Shown here: positions 9,073 to 18,014 of the stretch, piece after piece | Layout of the letters: every line of letters begins with the position of its first letter | Numbering within the stretch: position 1 is the first letter of the stretch | Assembly: GCF_020532825.1 (NCBI RefSeq) | Contig: NZ_MQTS01000006.1 | Coordinates: 1 to 44,768 of the forward strand | DNA: 44,768 nucleotides | Reading direction: 5' to 3' | Origin: Arthrobacter sp. SO3 | GTDB lineage: Bacteria > Actinomycetota > Actinomycetes > Actinomycetales > Micrococcaceae | Made by a program: the position numbers and the translations under genes | The notes under the pieces: model-generated | Databases searched by the model: none | Told to the model about the DNA's origin: nothing | Seen by the model: the letters and a program-made list of their open reading frames with translations, nothing else

Positions 9073-9122
9073 GGCACCAGTGTAGGCCGGGGCCGCGGCG
9101 GCCGGGACCGTAGGATGCTGGA

Positions 9123-10325
9123 ATGAGCAACGAAGCTGGTTTTCCCCATGCGTCCAACGATGTATCCGACGTCCTGGCCATCGATTCCCTGCTGAGCGCC
9201 GGGGAACTGGCCGTCCGGGAACGGGTCCGCGATTTCACCGATCAACGCATCCGCCCGGGCATCGCGGGCTGGTACGACGACGGCGTCTTCCCGCTCGAGC
9301 TGGCCCCGGAGCTGGGGGAACTCGGCGTCCTCGGCATGCATCTTCAGGGCTACGGCTGCCCGGGCCGCTCCGCCGTCGAATACGGCCTGGCGGCGATGGA
9401 ACTGGAGGCTGGTGATTCCGGCATCCGCACCTTCGTCTCCGTCCAGGGTTCGCTGGCCATGACGGCCATCCACAAGTGGGGCTCCGAGGAGCAGAAACTT
9501 CACTGGCTCCCCCGGATGGCCGCCGGCGAACTGATCGGCTGCTTCGCGCTGACCGAGCCCACCGCCGGTTCGGACCCCGCCGCGATGAAGACCTTCGCCC
9601 GCCGCGACGGCACCGGCGAGGACGCCGGCTGGATCCTGGACGGCACCAAACGCTGGATCGGGCTCGCCTCGGTGGCCGACGTGCTGGTGGTGTGGGCGAT
9701 GACCGACGACGGCGTCCACGGTTTCCTGGTCCCCGCCGGCACCCCCGGGGTGACCGCGAGGCCGATCGGGCAGAAACTTTCGATGCGCGCCTCGATCCAG
9801 TGCGATGTCACGTTCGACGGCGTCCGGCTGGGCCCGGAGGCCCTGCTCCCGGCAGCCCGCGGGCTGCGCGGCCCGTTCGGCTGCCTGAACGAGGCGCGCT
9901 ACGGGATCGCGTGGGGCGCGATGGGTGCGGCCCGCGACTCCTACGAGGCGGCGCTGAAGTATGCGCAGGAGCGGCTGCAGTTCGGCCGGCCGCTCGCCGG
10001 GTACCAGCTGACCCAGGAGAAGCTCGTGAACATGCTGCTGGAGATCCAGAAGGGCACCCTGCTGGCGCTGCAGCTGGGCCGGCTCAAGGACGCCGGGAAG
10101 CTGCGGCCCGAGCAGATCTCGCTGGGCAAGCTCAACAACGTGCGGGAGGCGATCACCATCGCCCGGGAGGCCCGGACCATCCTGGGCGGGAACGGCATCA
10201 CGCTGGACTATTCGCCGCTGCGGCACGCCGCGAACCTGGAGTCGGTGCGCACCTACGAGGGCACGGACGAAGTTCACACCCTGGTTCTGGGCCAGCACAT
10301 CACCGGGCTGCAGGCCTTCCGCTAG
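9123..10325 (+). CDS. Acyl-CoA dehydrogenase, glutaryl-CoA dehydrogenase-like
   Basis: The 400-residue flavoprotein has the FAD/substrate motif FALTEPTAGSDPAAMKT and a C-terminal GGNGITLDYSPLRH block. The catalytic base is expected to be Glu in RTYEGTDEVH, about residue 379. The ending ITGLQAF is characteristic of the glutaryl-CoA dehydrogenase clade, which oxidises and decarboxylates glutaryl-CoA to crotonyl-CoA in lysine and tryptophan breakdown. Other lysine catabolism genes are absent here, so a different short-chain acyl-CoA is possible. The stop codon shares bases with that of the convergent MFS gene (CTAG at 10322-10325). Confidence 0.88.
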   Translation: MSNEAGFPHASNDVSDVLAIDSLLSAGELAVRERVRDFTDQRIRPGIAGWYDDGVFPLELAPELGELGVLGMHLQGYGCPGRSAVEYGLAAMELEAGDSGIRTFVSVQGSLAMTAIHKWGSEEQKLHWLPRMAAGELIGCFALTEPTAGSDPAAMKTFARRDGTGEDAGWILDGTKRWIGLASVADVLVVWAMTDDGVHGFLVPAGTPGVTARPIGQKLSMRASIQCDVTFDGVRLGPEALLPAARGLRGPFGCLNEARYGIAWGAMGAARDSYEAALKYAQERLQFGRPLAGYQLTQEKLVNMLLEIQKGTLLALQLGRLKDAGKLRPEQISLGKLNNVREAITIAREARTILGGNGITLDYSPLRHAANLESVRTYEGTDEVHTLVLGQHITGLQAFR

Positions 10326-11692
10326 GCCGGAACGGGCACGGCTTCCTTGGCGCCGGCATCCTTGCGGATGGTCGCGCTGATCACGGCGGCGATGGTGCAC
10401 ATCGCGGCCGCGCCGAACCAGGCGTAGGTGTACTGTCCGGTGGCGTCCCTGATGGCGCCGGCCGCCAGCGCCGCGGCGGCCGCACCGAGCTGGTGGGCGG
10501 CGAAGACCCAGCCGAACACCACGCTGCCGTCCGCGCCGAAGACCTGGCGGCAGATGGCAGCGGTGGGCGGCACGGTGGCCACCCAGTCCAGTCCGTAGAT
10601 CACCACGAACACGATCATGCTGGGCTGGACGGTGGCGCTCAGCAGCAGCGGCAGCACCAGCAGGCCAATGCCCCGGAACTGGTAGTAGACCGCGAGCAGG
10701 ATCCGCGGATTGAAGCGGTCCGTCAGCCAGCCGGAGGCGATCGTCCCCGCGATGTCGAAGATCCCGACGACGGCCAGCAGGCCCGCCGCCGTCGTCTGGG
10801 ACATGCCGTGGTCGTGGGCGGAGGGGATGAAGTGGGTGCCGATCAGTCCGTTGGTGGTGGCGCCGCAGATCGCGAACCCGGCCGCGAGGGCCCAGAAGGT
10901 CCGCACCTTGCTGGCGCGCTTGAGCACCTGCAGGGCCCGGACGGCGGCATTCCGGCTAGGTTCCCCGGCCCCCGCCCGGCCCGGCCCGGGCGCGGACCCG
11001 GAAGTGGACTCTGAAGTGGACTCTGGCGTGGACCCGGGCGTGGGCTCAGGTTCCGCTTCGGCCCCGTAGGGCAGCACACCGGCGTCGGCGGGCGAGTTCT
11101 TCAGGAACTTCAGCACCAGCGGCACCACGGCCAGGGCACCGGCGGCGATCAGCAGCGACGCCTGCCGCCAGCCCGGATCCTGGGCCAGGGCGGCGATGAA
11201 GGGCAGGAAGACCAACTGCCCGGCGGCGCTGCCGGCGGTGAGGATGCCGATCACCAGGCCGCGGCTCTTCGCGAACCAGGTGTTGGCAATGGTCGCGGCG
11301 AAGACCAGCGCCATGGACCCCGTCCCGAGCCCGATCAGCAGCCCCCAGGTCAGCAGGATCTGCCAGGACTCGGTCACCAGCACGGTCAGGGCGCTGCCGG
11401 CCCCGATCAGCACGAGCGCCACGGCGGTCACGGCGCGGACGCCGAAGCGTTCCATCAGGGCCGCGGCGAAGGGCGCGGTGAGGCCGAAAAGCACCAGATT
11501 GATGCTGACCGCGGCGGAAAGCGCGGTGGTGGACCAGCCGAATTCGCTCTGCAGCGGCACCATCAGCACCCCCGGCGCGGCCCGGAAGCCGGCGGCGCCG
11601 ACGAGCGCCAGGAACGCGACAGCGGCGACGGTCCAGGCCGGGTGGATCCTCCGCCGGCGGGCGGCCAGCAGGGTGTTCTTGGGGGCGCTCAT
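10322..11692 (-). CDS. MFS transporter, oxalate/formate antiporter-like
   Basis: The 456-residue protein has 12 predicted membrane segments in two halves, separated by a hydrophilic loop rich in Glu/Pro/Gly/Ser with repeated SxxExxP-type units around residues 208-245. The start ATG at 11692 overlaps the stop of the HxlR gene as ATGA, so translation is coupled, and the regulator probably controls this exporter or importer. The halves resemble OFA-type monocarboxylate MFS proteins, but the substrate cannot be read from sequence. The loop repeat (bases about 10990-11065) is low complexity, Gly/Pro/Ser/Thr-Glu alternating. Confidence 0.85.
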   Translation of the reverse strand: MSAPKNTLLAARRRRIHPAWTVAAVAFLALVGAAGFRAAPGVLMVPLQSEFGWSTTALSAAVSINLVLFGLTAPFAAALMERFGVRAVTAVALVLIGAGSALTVLVTESWQILLTWGLLIGLGTGSMALVFAATIANTWFAKSRGLVIGILTAGSAAGQLVFLPFIAALAQDPGWRQASLLIAAGALAVVPLVLKFLKNSPADAGVLPYGAEAEPEPTPGSTPESTSESTSGSAPGPGRAGAGEPSRNAAVRALQVLKRASKVRTFWALAAGFAICGATTNGLIGTHFIPSAHDHGMSQTTAAGLLAVVGIFDIAGTIASGWLTDRFNPRILLAVYYQFRGIGLLVLPLLLSATVQPSMIVFVVIYGLDWVATVPPTAAICRQVFGADGSVVFGWVFAAHQLGAAAAALAAGAIRDATGQYTYAWFGAAAMCTIAAVISATIRKDAGAKEAVPVPA

Positions 11693-12228
11693 GCGGCGGT
11701 TCCGTTCGCCTGGATGATGGTGCCGGCCGGGGCTGCCGGCGCCGGGGCGGCGGCGAGCGGCACGGGGTCCGGGGTCCGGGTGAGGCTGTGCCAGCTGGTA
11801 TTCCGGACGGTGAGCCGTTCCCCACACGCGGTGCAGCTGTCCGCGGACGTGGTGCGCGCCCCGCAGCCGGTGTGGATCACGTACATGTGGGCCTGCTCCG
11901 AGGGCGCCGGCAGGTGCTTTTCGGCCCAGAGGACGACGGCGTTCAGCACCGGCAGCGCGTCCTCCCCCTTGGCGGTGAGCACGTACTCCTGGCGGGTGCG
12001 GCCGCCGTCGTCGTAGGGCTGCCGGGTGAGCAGCCCGGCGTCGACGAGGGCCGCCAGGCGTTTGGTGAGGACGGAATCCGCGGCCCCGAGCCGGGACTTC
12101 ATCGCGTCGAAGCGGCCGTTGCCGAAGAAGACCTCGCGGAGGACGAGCATGCCCCACGGGTCCCCGAGGATGTCCAGCCCGCGCGCCATGCTGCAGTTCC
12201 GCTGGGACCAGTCTGATCGAAGTGCCAT
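11689..12228 (-). CDS. HxlR-family winged-helix transcriptional regulator
   Basis: The 179-residue protein has the HxlR core C-S-M-A-R-x-L-x-x-L-G-D-P-W near residues 12-25, including the conserved early cysteine (NCSMARGLDILGDPW), then the wing LLTRQPYDDGGRTRQEYVLTAKG. After the usual ~110-residue domain it has an extension with HTGCG and CTACG at about 119-140, a possible zinc-binding cysteine set also seen in larger HxlR members. It is the first gene of a two-gene operon with the MFS transporter. The A/T-rich inverted repeat just upstream may be its operator. Confidence 0.88.
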   Translation of the reverse strand: MALRSDWSQRNCSMARGLDILGDPWGMLVLREVFFGNGRFDAMKSRLGAADSVLTKRLAALVDAGLLTRQPYDDGGRTRQEYVLTAKGEDALPVLNAVVLWAEKHLPAPSEQAHMYVIHTGCGARTTSADSCTACGERLTVRNTSWHSLTRTPDPVPLAAAPAPAAPAGTIIQANGTAA

Positions 12229-12238
12229 GCGGACAAAA

Positions 12239-12265
12239 CTAGCTGACTATCTTCAAGAAAGCTAG
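12239..12265. promoter_or_regulatory. Inverted repeat upstream of the HxlR gene, candidate operator
   Basis: CTAGCT (12239-12244) and AGCTAG (12260-12265) flank an A/T-rich centre containing TATCTTCAAGAAA. It lies 11 bp from the HxlR start codon, in otherwise GC-rich DNA. HxlR-type regulators bind dyads of this size, so autoregulation is a fair inference. Confidence 0.5.
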
Positions 12266-12329
12266 ACCCGGTGGCAAAGTTTCAGCGGAACCGGAGTTAG
12301 AGGTCTCAGCGGGACCTGTGGTAACAGCT

Positions 12330-13622
12330 TCAGAGGAGCCCGGCGTTGATGCGCGTGCGGAGCGCGGCGCGGGAAGGGTGGTAGGCAAGGGCCCAATAGA
12401 CCAGCATGGCGATGCCGCAGACCACACCGAGGCTGGCCACAATGAGCTGCCACTGGGTCTGCGGGTCCTTGCCCCACTCGGCCGCCCCGGCCATGACCGA
12501 GAGGTACTTGGGCGTCAGGTAGAAGGCGAGGGCCGAGAACGCCACGATGATCCACCCTGCGAGGCGCATCCGCCCGTTCCGGGACGGCACCCGGTGGATC
12601 GCGAAGCCCATGCAGGGCAGCGCCACGGCCATCCACACCCAGTGGTGCGACCAGGACACCGGGCTGACCAGAAGCATCAGCACGGCGGTCGCGGAGACGG
12701 CGACGAAGTTCTCATCCGCGTCCACCGCCCACCGGATCACAAGGGCAGCGACCGCGGCCAGGGCCAGGGCCAGCACCAGCCACACCAGGCTGGTCAGACC
12801 GGAATCCGGCAGGCCCAGGTGCAGCAGCAGGCCCTTGACCGAGAGGTTGTCCACATAGGCCGGTCCGCCGATCCGTCCGGTGTCGGGCAGGATCTGGGTC
12901 CAGAAGGTGAGCGAGGCGTGGGGCAGCACCGCCCAGGCCAGGCCGATCGAGCCGAAAAAGCCGGCCGCCATCCAGCCGAGGGCCTTGAAGTCGCGGCGGA
13001 CCAGGAAGTACAGCCCGAAGGCGAGCGGGGTCAGCTTGATGCCGGCCGCGATCCCGATCAGCAGCCCCGCGGGCCAGCGGATCTCCCCGGCCCGGGCCTT
13101 GCCGTGGAGCGCGAAGTCAGCCAGGATCAGGCCCATCAGGATGATGTTGATCTGGCCGAAGTCGAAGGTGTCCCGCCAGGGCCCCAGGAGCAGGATCGCG
13201 GCGGTGCCGGCCAGGGTCACGGCCCGGAACCGCCAGTCGGCGGCCGCGTTCCGCCAGCCGCCGAGGCGGAAATAGTGCCGCGCGAGCCACGCGGAGACGA
13301 TTCCGGCGCCCAGCAGGGCCGTGCTGATGAACACCAGGCCGCCGCCGCGCTGGCCCAGCGTCGCCAGTGCCGCGAACAGCAGCGCCGCGAAGGGCGGGTA
13401 CGTGAACGGCAACCCGTCCCGGGCCGCGTAGAGCTCGTTGACGCCGGTCTCCCCGGTCTGGAGCACCCGGTTGCCGCCGTAGAAGTAGACCTCGAAGTCA
13501 TTCAGCAGCGGATCGTAGGCCGAGTACAGCACCACCAGGGCGGCGACGACGGCGGACGCGCCGGCCGCCGTCGCGAGCCAGCCGCGCGTGGTGGAGGGCA
13601 TGGCCCTGGTGGTGGTTGTCAC
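12330..13622 (-). CDS. Glycosyltransferase family 87-like membrane mannosyltransferase (DUF2029)
   Basis: The 430-residue protein is polytopic with about ten hydrophobic segments. An early periplasmic loop carries DFEVYFYGGNRVLQTGETGVNELYAARDGLPFTYPPFAALLF, with the acidic residue and Y-PP-F block typical of GT-C/GT87 polyprenyl-phosphate-mannose-dependent transferases such as PimE (only the key features are listed here). Expected donor: polyprenyl-phosphate mannose; acceptor likely a lipoglycan or cell-wall glycan. The GTG at 13622 is 6 bp after the metB stop, implying cotranscription; ATG at 13601 is an alternative start. Why it follows transsulfuration genes is unclear. Confidence 0.82.
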   Translation of the reverse strand: MTTTTRAMPSTTRGWLATAAGASAVVAALVVLYSAYDPLLNDFEVYFYGGNRVLQTGETGVNELYAARDGLPFTYPPFAALLFAALATLGQRGGGLVFISTALLGAGIVSAWLARHYFRLGGWRNAAADWRFRAVTLAGTAAILLLGPWRDTFDFGQINIILMGLILADFALHGKARAGEIRWPAGLLIGIAAGIKLTPLAFGLYFLVRRDFKALGWMAAGFFGSIGLAWAVLPHASLTFWTQILPDTGRIGGPAYVDNLSVKGLLLHLGLPDSGLTSLVWLVLALALAAVAALVIRWAVDADENFVAVSATAVLMLLVSPVSWSHHWVWMAVALPCMGFAIHRVPSRNGRMRLAGWIIVAFSALAFYLTPKYLSVMAGAAEWGKDPQTQWQLIVASLGVVCGIAMLVYWALAYHPSRAALRTRINAGLL

Positions 13623-13628
13623 GGGTGC

Positions 13629-14828
13629 TTAGCTGCCTGACTCGCCGGCGGAGGCAATCTGCGCGAACGCCTGCTCGAGGTCGGCGATGAGGTCCTCGAC
13701 GTCCTCGATGCCGCAGGAGAGCCGGATCAGGTTGACCGGGACGGCCAGCTCGGTGCCCTTGACCGAGGCGTGCGTCATTTCCGAGGGGTAGTTCATCAGG
13801 GATTCGATGCCGCCCAGGGACTCCGCGAGGGTGAACACGGAGGTCGATTCGGCCACCTTGCGTGCCGCCGCCTCGCCGCCCTTGAACTGCACGGAAATCA
13901 TCCCGCCGAACTTCTTCATCTGCTTTTTGGCCAGCTCGTGCCCGGGGTGCGAGGGCAGTCCCGGGTACAGCACGGCCTCCACCTCCGGGCGCTCCAGCAG
14001 CCACTCGGCCACGGCCTGGGCGTTGTCGCTGTGCCGGTCCATCCGGACGCCGAGGGTCTTGAGCCCGCGGGTGGTGAGGAAGGCGTCCATCGGGCCGGAG
14101 ACGGCGCCGACGGCGAACTGGACGAAGCCGATCTTCTCGGCCAGCTCCGCGTCATTGACGATGATGGCGCCGCCGACGACGTCGGAGTGCCCGCCGATGT
14201 ACTTGGTGGTGGAGTGCACCACGACGTCGGCGCCGAGGGCCAGCGGGTTCTGCAGGTACGGCGAGGCGAAGGTGTTGTCCACCACGAGGAGGGCACCGGC
14301 GTCGTGCGCGACCTTGGCGAGGGCGGCGATGTCGGTGATCTTCATCATCGGGTTCGACGGCGTCTCCACCCACACGAGGCGGGTCTTGTTGGCGGCCACG
14401 GCCGTAGCGACGGCGTCAAGGTTGGACATGTCCACCGGGGTGTTGCCGATGCCCCACTCCCCCAGCACCCGGGCGATCAGCCGGTAGGTGCCGCCGTAGG
14501 CGTCGTTGCCGAGCACAATGTGGTCACCCGGGCGGGTGAGGGCGCGGATCATGGAATCCTCGGCGGCGAGGCCGGAACTGAAGGAGAACGCGGCGGAGCC
14601 GCCCTCCAGCGCGGCGAGCTGTTCCTGCAGCGAGTCACGGGTGGGGTTGGTGCCACGGCCGTATTCGTAGCCGGCCCGCAGCACGCCGATCGCTTCCTGG
14701 GCGTAGGTGGTGGAGAAGTGCACGGGCGGCACGACGGCGCCGGTGCGCGGCTCGAACTCCTGGCCGGCATGCACGGCGCGGGTGTTGAAGCCGGCGTTTT
14801 TTGCGGAAGAGCTTTCTGGCAAAGACAT
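13629..14828 (-). CDS. metB: Cystathionine gamma-synthase / gamma-lyase (PLP-dependent)
   Basis: The 399-residue enzyme is a Cys/Met-metabolism PLP enzyme. It has YGRGTNPT at 56-63, SSGLAAEDSM at 84-93, VDNTFASPYLQNPLALGADVVVHSTTKY with the PLP lysine K209 in STTKYIGGHSD, and RLSCGIEDVEDL near the end. It lies 82 bp downstream of cbs. A CBS enzyme makes cystathionine from homocysteine, so the partner here may work as a gamma-lyase (reverse transsulfuration, making cysteine) even though such genes are usually named metB. Sequence alone does not decide. The SD is AAAGGA before ATG 14828. Confidence 0.9.
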   Translation of the reverse strand: MSLPESSSAKNAGFNTRAVHAGQEFEPRTGAVVPPVHFSTTYAQEAIGVLRAGYEYGRGTNPTRDSLQEQLAALEGGSAAFSFSSGLAAEDSMIRALTRPGDHIVLGNDAYGGTYRLIARVLGEWGIGNTPVDMSNLDAVATAVAANKTRLVWVETPSNPMMKITDIAALAKVAHDAGALLVVDNTFASPYLQNPLALGADVVVHSTTKYIGGHSDVVGGAIIVNDAELAEKIGFVQFAVGAVSGPMDAFLTTRGLKTLGVRMDRHSDNAQAVAEWLLERPEVEAVLYPGLPSHPGHELAKKQMKKFGGMISVQFKGGEAAARKVAESTSVFTLAESLGGIESLMNYPSEMTHASVKGTELAVPVNLIRLSCGIEDVEDLIADLEQAFAQIASAGESGS

Positions 14829-14883
14829 TTGCGTTCCTTTCGGCCGGCGGCCGGACGCCCCTAGGGGGCGGCCCGGTGTCCGG

Positions 14884-14922
14884 GTCAGTTGCTGGGGTCA
14901 GTTGCTGGGATCAGTTGCTCAG
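14884..14922. repeat. Three tandem 13-bp copies at the 3' end of cbs
   Basis: The unit GTCAGTTGCTGGG occurs at 14884-14896 and 14897-14909, and an imperfect third copy at 14910-14922 includes the cbs stop codon. The gene end, including AAC-TGA, has been duplicated downstream of the stop. Confidence 0.85.
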
Positions 14923-16296
14923 GTAGGCGAGCAGGTCATGGCGGGTGAGGATCCCCACCGGCGCGCCGACGAACGTCACCATGAGGGTGTCCGCGTCGGA
15001 GAGGAGCTCGCGGGCGGTCGAGATCGATTCGAGCGAGCCGATCACCGGCAGCCGGGCCTCCATGTGTTCGGAGATCTTGTCCGAGAGTTTCGCCTCGCCG
15101 CGGAAGAGCTTCGCGGTGAGGGTGCGTTCGTCGACGGCGCCGAGGACCTCGCCCATCACCACGGGCGGCTCCTGGGACAGCACCGGGATGTGCGAGACGC
15201 CGTACTCGTTCATGATGTTGATGACATCGCGGACGCTCTCGTTGGGGTGGATGTGCACGAGGTCCGGCAGTTCCCCGGTCTTGGCCTTGAGGATTTCGCC
15301 CACCGAGGCTTCGTCGCCGCCGGCCAGGAAGCCGTAGGAGCGCATCCACTGGTCGTTGAAGATCTTGGCGAGGTAGCCGCGGCCGGAGTCGGGCAGGATC
15401 ACGACGACGACGGCGTCGTCCGGCAGGTCCCTGGCGACCTTCAGGGCGGCGACGACAGCCATGCCGGAGGAACCGCCCACGAGCAGGCCCTCCTCGCGGG
15501 CGAGCCGGCGCGTCATCTCGAAGGAGTCCGCGTCGCTGACCGCGATGACGGCATCCGGGACGGCCTTGTCGTAGTTGGCCGGCCACATATCCTCGCCGAC
15601 CCCCTCGACGAAGTACGGCCGGCCGGTGCCGCCGGAGTACACCGAACCTGCCGGGTCGGCGCCGATGATCTTGACCACGCCGCCGTCGGCCTCCGCACGG
15701 GCGCCGGAGACTTCCTTGAGGTACCGGCCGGTGCCGGTGATGGTGCCGCCGGTGCCGGCGCCGATCACGCAGTGGGTGACCCGGCCGTCCGTGTCGCGCC
15801 AGATTTCCGGCCCGGTGGACTCGTAGTGGCTGGCCGGGGCGGCGGGGTTGGAGAACTGGTCGGGCTTGTAGGCGCCGGGGATCTCGGTGACAAGCCGGTC
15901 CGACACGCCGTAATAGCTGTGCGGGCTGTCGGGGGCGACGGCGGTGGGCGTCACCACGACCTCGGCGCCGTAGGCCTGCAGCACGGCGCGTTTGTCCTCG
16001 CCGACCTTGTCCGGCACCACGAAGATGCAGCGGTAGCCCTTCTGCTGCGCCACAAGGGCCAACCCGACGCCGGTGTTGCCGGAGGTGGGTTCCACGATGG
16101 TGCCGCCGGGCAGGAGCTTGCCGGTGCGTTCGGCCTCCTCGATCATCTTCACCGCGATGCGGTCCTTGATGGAACCGCCGGGGTTCAGGTATTCCAGCTT
16201 CACCAGGACCGTGGCCCCGATTCCGTCGGTAACGTGGTGCAGCTTCACGAGCGGCGTATTGCCAATGAGGTCCAGAACGGACTGGGCGTACTTCAT
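14911..16296 (-). CDS. cbs: Cystathionine beta-synthase with C-terminal CBS domain pair
   Basis: The 461-residue enzyme begins MKYAQSVLDLIGNTPLVKL. The PLP lysine is K44 in NPGGSIKDR; the substrate loop TSGNTGVGLA is at 71-80; the phosphate-binding GAGTGGTITGTG is near 175. Residues from about 335 to the end form a CBS domain pair (two segments around NESVRDVINIMNEYGVSHIPVL and the C-terminal GAPVGILTRHDLLAYL), which in relatives binds adenosyl ligands such as S-adenosylmethionine. No heme-binding N-terminal domain is present. It condenses serine and homocysteine to cystathionine. ATG 16296 fits the family start; an in-frame extension to 16353 does not. First gene of cbs-metB-GT87. Confidence 0.92.
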   Translation of the reverse strand: MKYAQSVLDLIGNTPLVKLHHVTDGIGATVLVKLEYLNPGGSIKDRIAVKMIEEAERTGKLLPGGTIVEPTSGNTGVGLALVAQQKGYRCIFVVPDKVGEDKRAVLQAYGAEVVVTPTAVAPDSPHSYYGVSDRLVTEIPGAYKPDQFSNPAAPASHYESTGPEIWRDTDGRVTHCVIGAGTGGTITGTGRYLKEVSGARAEADGGVVKIIGADPAGSVYSGGTGRPYFVEGVGEDMWPANYDKAVPDAVIAVSDADSFEMTRRLAREEGLLVGGSSGMAVVAALKVARDLPDDAVVVVILPDSGRGYLAKIFNDQWMRSYGFLAGGDEASVGEILKAKTGELPDLVHIHPNESVRDVINIMNEYGVSHIPVLSQEPPVVMGEVLGAVDERTLTAKLFRGEAKLSDKISEHMEARLPVIGSLESISTARELLSDADTLMVTFVGAPVGILTRHDLLAYLSN

Positions 16297-16393
16297 AGGT
16301 ACAAAGTTACCGTCTCTGCGGCCCGGGGCACGTCGGGGCGGCTCCCGGGGCACGCCGGTGCGAAGATTATCCGGTGAACCGTGGGTGGAGCCG

Positions 16394-17560
16394 ATGAGGC
16401 TGAAGAGTTACTTGCTCCCTGCCGGCATGCTCGCGGCGGGAAGTGCGGCGCTGCTCACCGGACTGCTGCCGTGGCCGGCGTTCCAGGAGCTGGCCGGCCG
16501 CACCGTGCCGGTGCTGGCCTTTGTGGTGGCCATGTCCCTGGTGACGGAGCTGGTGGACGACGCCGGGCTGTTCCGGGTGGTGACGGAGCGTCTCGCCAGG
16601 CTGGGCCGGGGCCGGGTGTTCCTGCTGTGGCTGCTGGTGATCGGCCTGGCCACCGTCTCCACCGTGTTCCTGTCCCTGGATACGACGGCGGTGCTGGTGA
16701 CCCCCGTCGTCGTGCTGCTGGCGATTCACGCCCGGATCCCGCCGCTGCCCTTTGCCCTGACCACCATCTGGCTGGCCAACACCGCTTCCCTGCTGCTGCC
16801 GGTCTCGAACCTGACCAATCTGCTCGCCCAGGACCGGCTGCACCTGAGTCCGGCCGCTTTCGCTTCTCTGGTCTGGGCGCCGGCGCTGGTGGGAATCCTG
16901 GTCCCGGTCGTGTTGCTGTGGCTGGCCTTCCGGAAGGACCTCGCCGGCCGCTACGGGCCGCAGCCGGTCCACAAGCCGCGGGACAGGGTGCTGCTGTATT
17001 TGGCATCGGGGGTGATGGTGCTGCTGCTGCCCGCGCTTGTCTCCGGTGTGCCCGTGCAGTATCCGGCGCTGGCGGCGGCGGCGGTCCTGCTGGTCCTCTT
17101 CCTCTGGCGCCGGCGCTCGGCGCTGCGCTGGTCCATGATTCCCTGGCGGCCGCTTATGCTCACCTCGGGGCTGTTCATGGTGGTGGAGGCCCTGCACTCG
17201 AACGGCCTGACCCGGTTCCTTTCCGGAATCGCCGGCTCCGGCGAGTCTCTTCCGGCCCTGCTCCAACTCGCGGGACTGGGCACCGGGGCCGCGAACGCGG
17301 TGAACAACCTGCCGGCCTACCTCGTCCTGGAACCGGCCGGCGACTCGCCGGTGCGGCTCGCGGCGCTGCTGATCGGCGTGAACCTCGGCCCGCTGGTGAC
17401 CCCGTGGGCCTCGCTGGCCACACTGCTCTGGCACGAACGGCTCCGGACGCTCAACGTCGAGATCCGCTGGGGCGGCTTCGCGGTCGCCGGCGTCGCCGCC
17501 GTCGCCCTCACCGTGCCCCTCGCGGTCGTGGCGCTGTGGCTCACCACCGGGATGCACTGA
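16394..17560 (+). CDS. ArsB/NhaD-superfamily ion permease
   Basis: The 388-residue protein has about ten membrane segments. The region FLSLDTTAVLVTPVVVLLA near residues 95-113 and the paired SLLLPVSNLTNLLA near 135-150 match the two hairpin ion-binding regions of the IT (ion transporter) superfamily that includes ArsB and NhaD; GAANAVNNLPAYLVL near 300 is the second repeat. Members export arsenite or exchange Na+/H+. There is no arsenic gene nearby, so the substrate is open. Start ATG at 16394 after GTGGAG. It is divergent from cbs (97 bp) and convergent with a VOC gene. Confidence 0.85.
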   Translation: MRLKSYLLPAGMLAAGSAALLTGLLPWPAFQELAGRTVPVLAFVVAMSLVTELVDDAGLFRVVTERLARLGRGRVFLLWLLVIGLATVSTVFLSLDTTAVLVTPVVVLLAIHARIPPLPFALTTIWLANTASLLLPVSNLTNLLAQDRLHLSPAAFASLVWAPALVGILVPVVLLWLAFRKDLAGRYGPQPVHKPRDRVLLYLASGVMVLLLPALVSGVPVQYPALAAAAVLLVLFLWRRRSALRWSMIPWRPLMLTSGLFMVVEALHSNGLTRFLSGIAGSGESLPALLQLAGLGTGAANAVNNLPAYLVLEPAGDSPVRLAALLIGVNLGPLVTPWASLATLLWHERLRTLNVEIRWGGFAVAGVAAVALTVPLAVVALWLTTGMH

Positions 17561-17585
17561 CTGGAGCACGCGGCTGCGCGGGCCG

Positions 17586-18014
17586 TCAGGCGCCGAGGTC
17601 GTTTCCTGGGGCCGCGGAGCCGGCTCCGCCCTCGGACACCGCGTTCTGCCACAAACCCACAATGTTGCCCTCGGAGTCCTTGAAATAGGCGTTCCAGCCG
17701 GACCCTGGCACCTCCATCTTTTCCCGGTGAACGGAACCGCCGTGCGCCACGATTTGCTCCAGGGCGGCGTCAATGTCCGCCACATCCACCGTCACCACCG
17801 GGGCGGTGAGCTGGCCCGTCCGCCGGAACAGTCCGCCGTTGATGGAACCGGACACCGCGGGCCGGCCATGCTCGTCCATCGGAGTGGTCATGGCGAGGCT
17901 ATAGTCCATCTCCGGCAGCACCTGGAAGTCCCAGCCGAAGATCGAACTGTAGAAGTCCCGCGCGCGGCTCTCGTCGTCTGCGGGGATCTCGAAATGTACT
18001 ACTCCATTAGCCAT
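17586..18014 (-). CDS. VOC-family (glyoxalase/bleomycin resistance-like) protein
   Basis: The 142-residue protein starts MANGVVHFEIPADDESRARDFYSSIFGWDF, the classic first betaalphabetabetabeta module with an N-terminal His metal ligand candidate, and ends its second module with YFKDSEGNIVGLWQ, containing the C-terminal Glu/Asn-rich metal strand. One VOC unit pair is present, as usual for this size. Function is unassigned: such proteins may be metal-dependent lyases, dioxygenases or simple binding proteins. Convergent with the permease, 25 bp apart. Confidence 0.85.
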   Translation of the reverse strand: MANGVVHFEIPADDESRARDFYSSIFGWDFQVLPEMDYSLAMTTPMDEHGRPAVSGSINGGLFRRTGQLTAPVVTVDVADIDAALEQIVAHGGSVHREKMEVPGSGWNAYFKDSEGNIVGLWQNAVSEGGAGSAAPGNDLGA

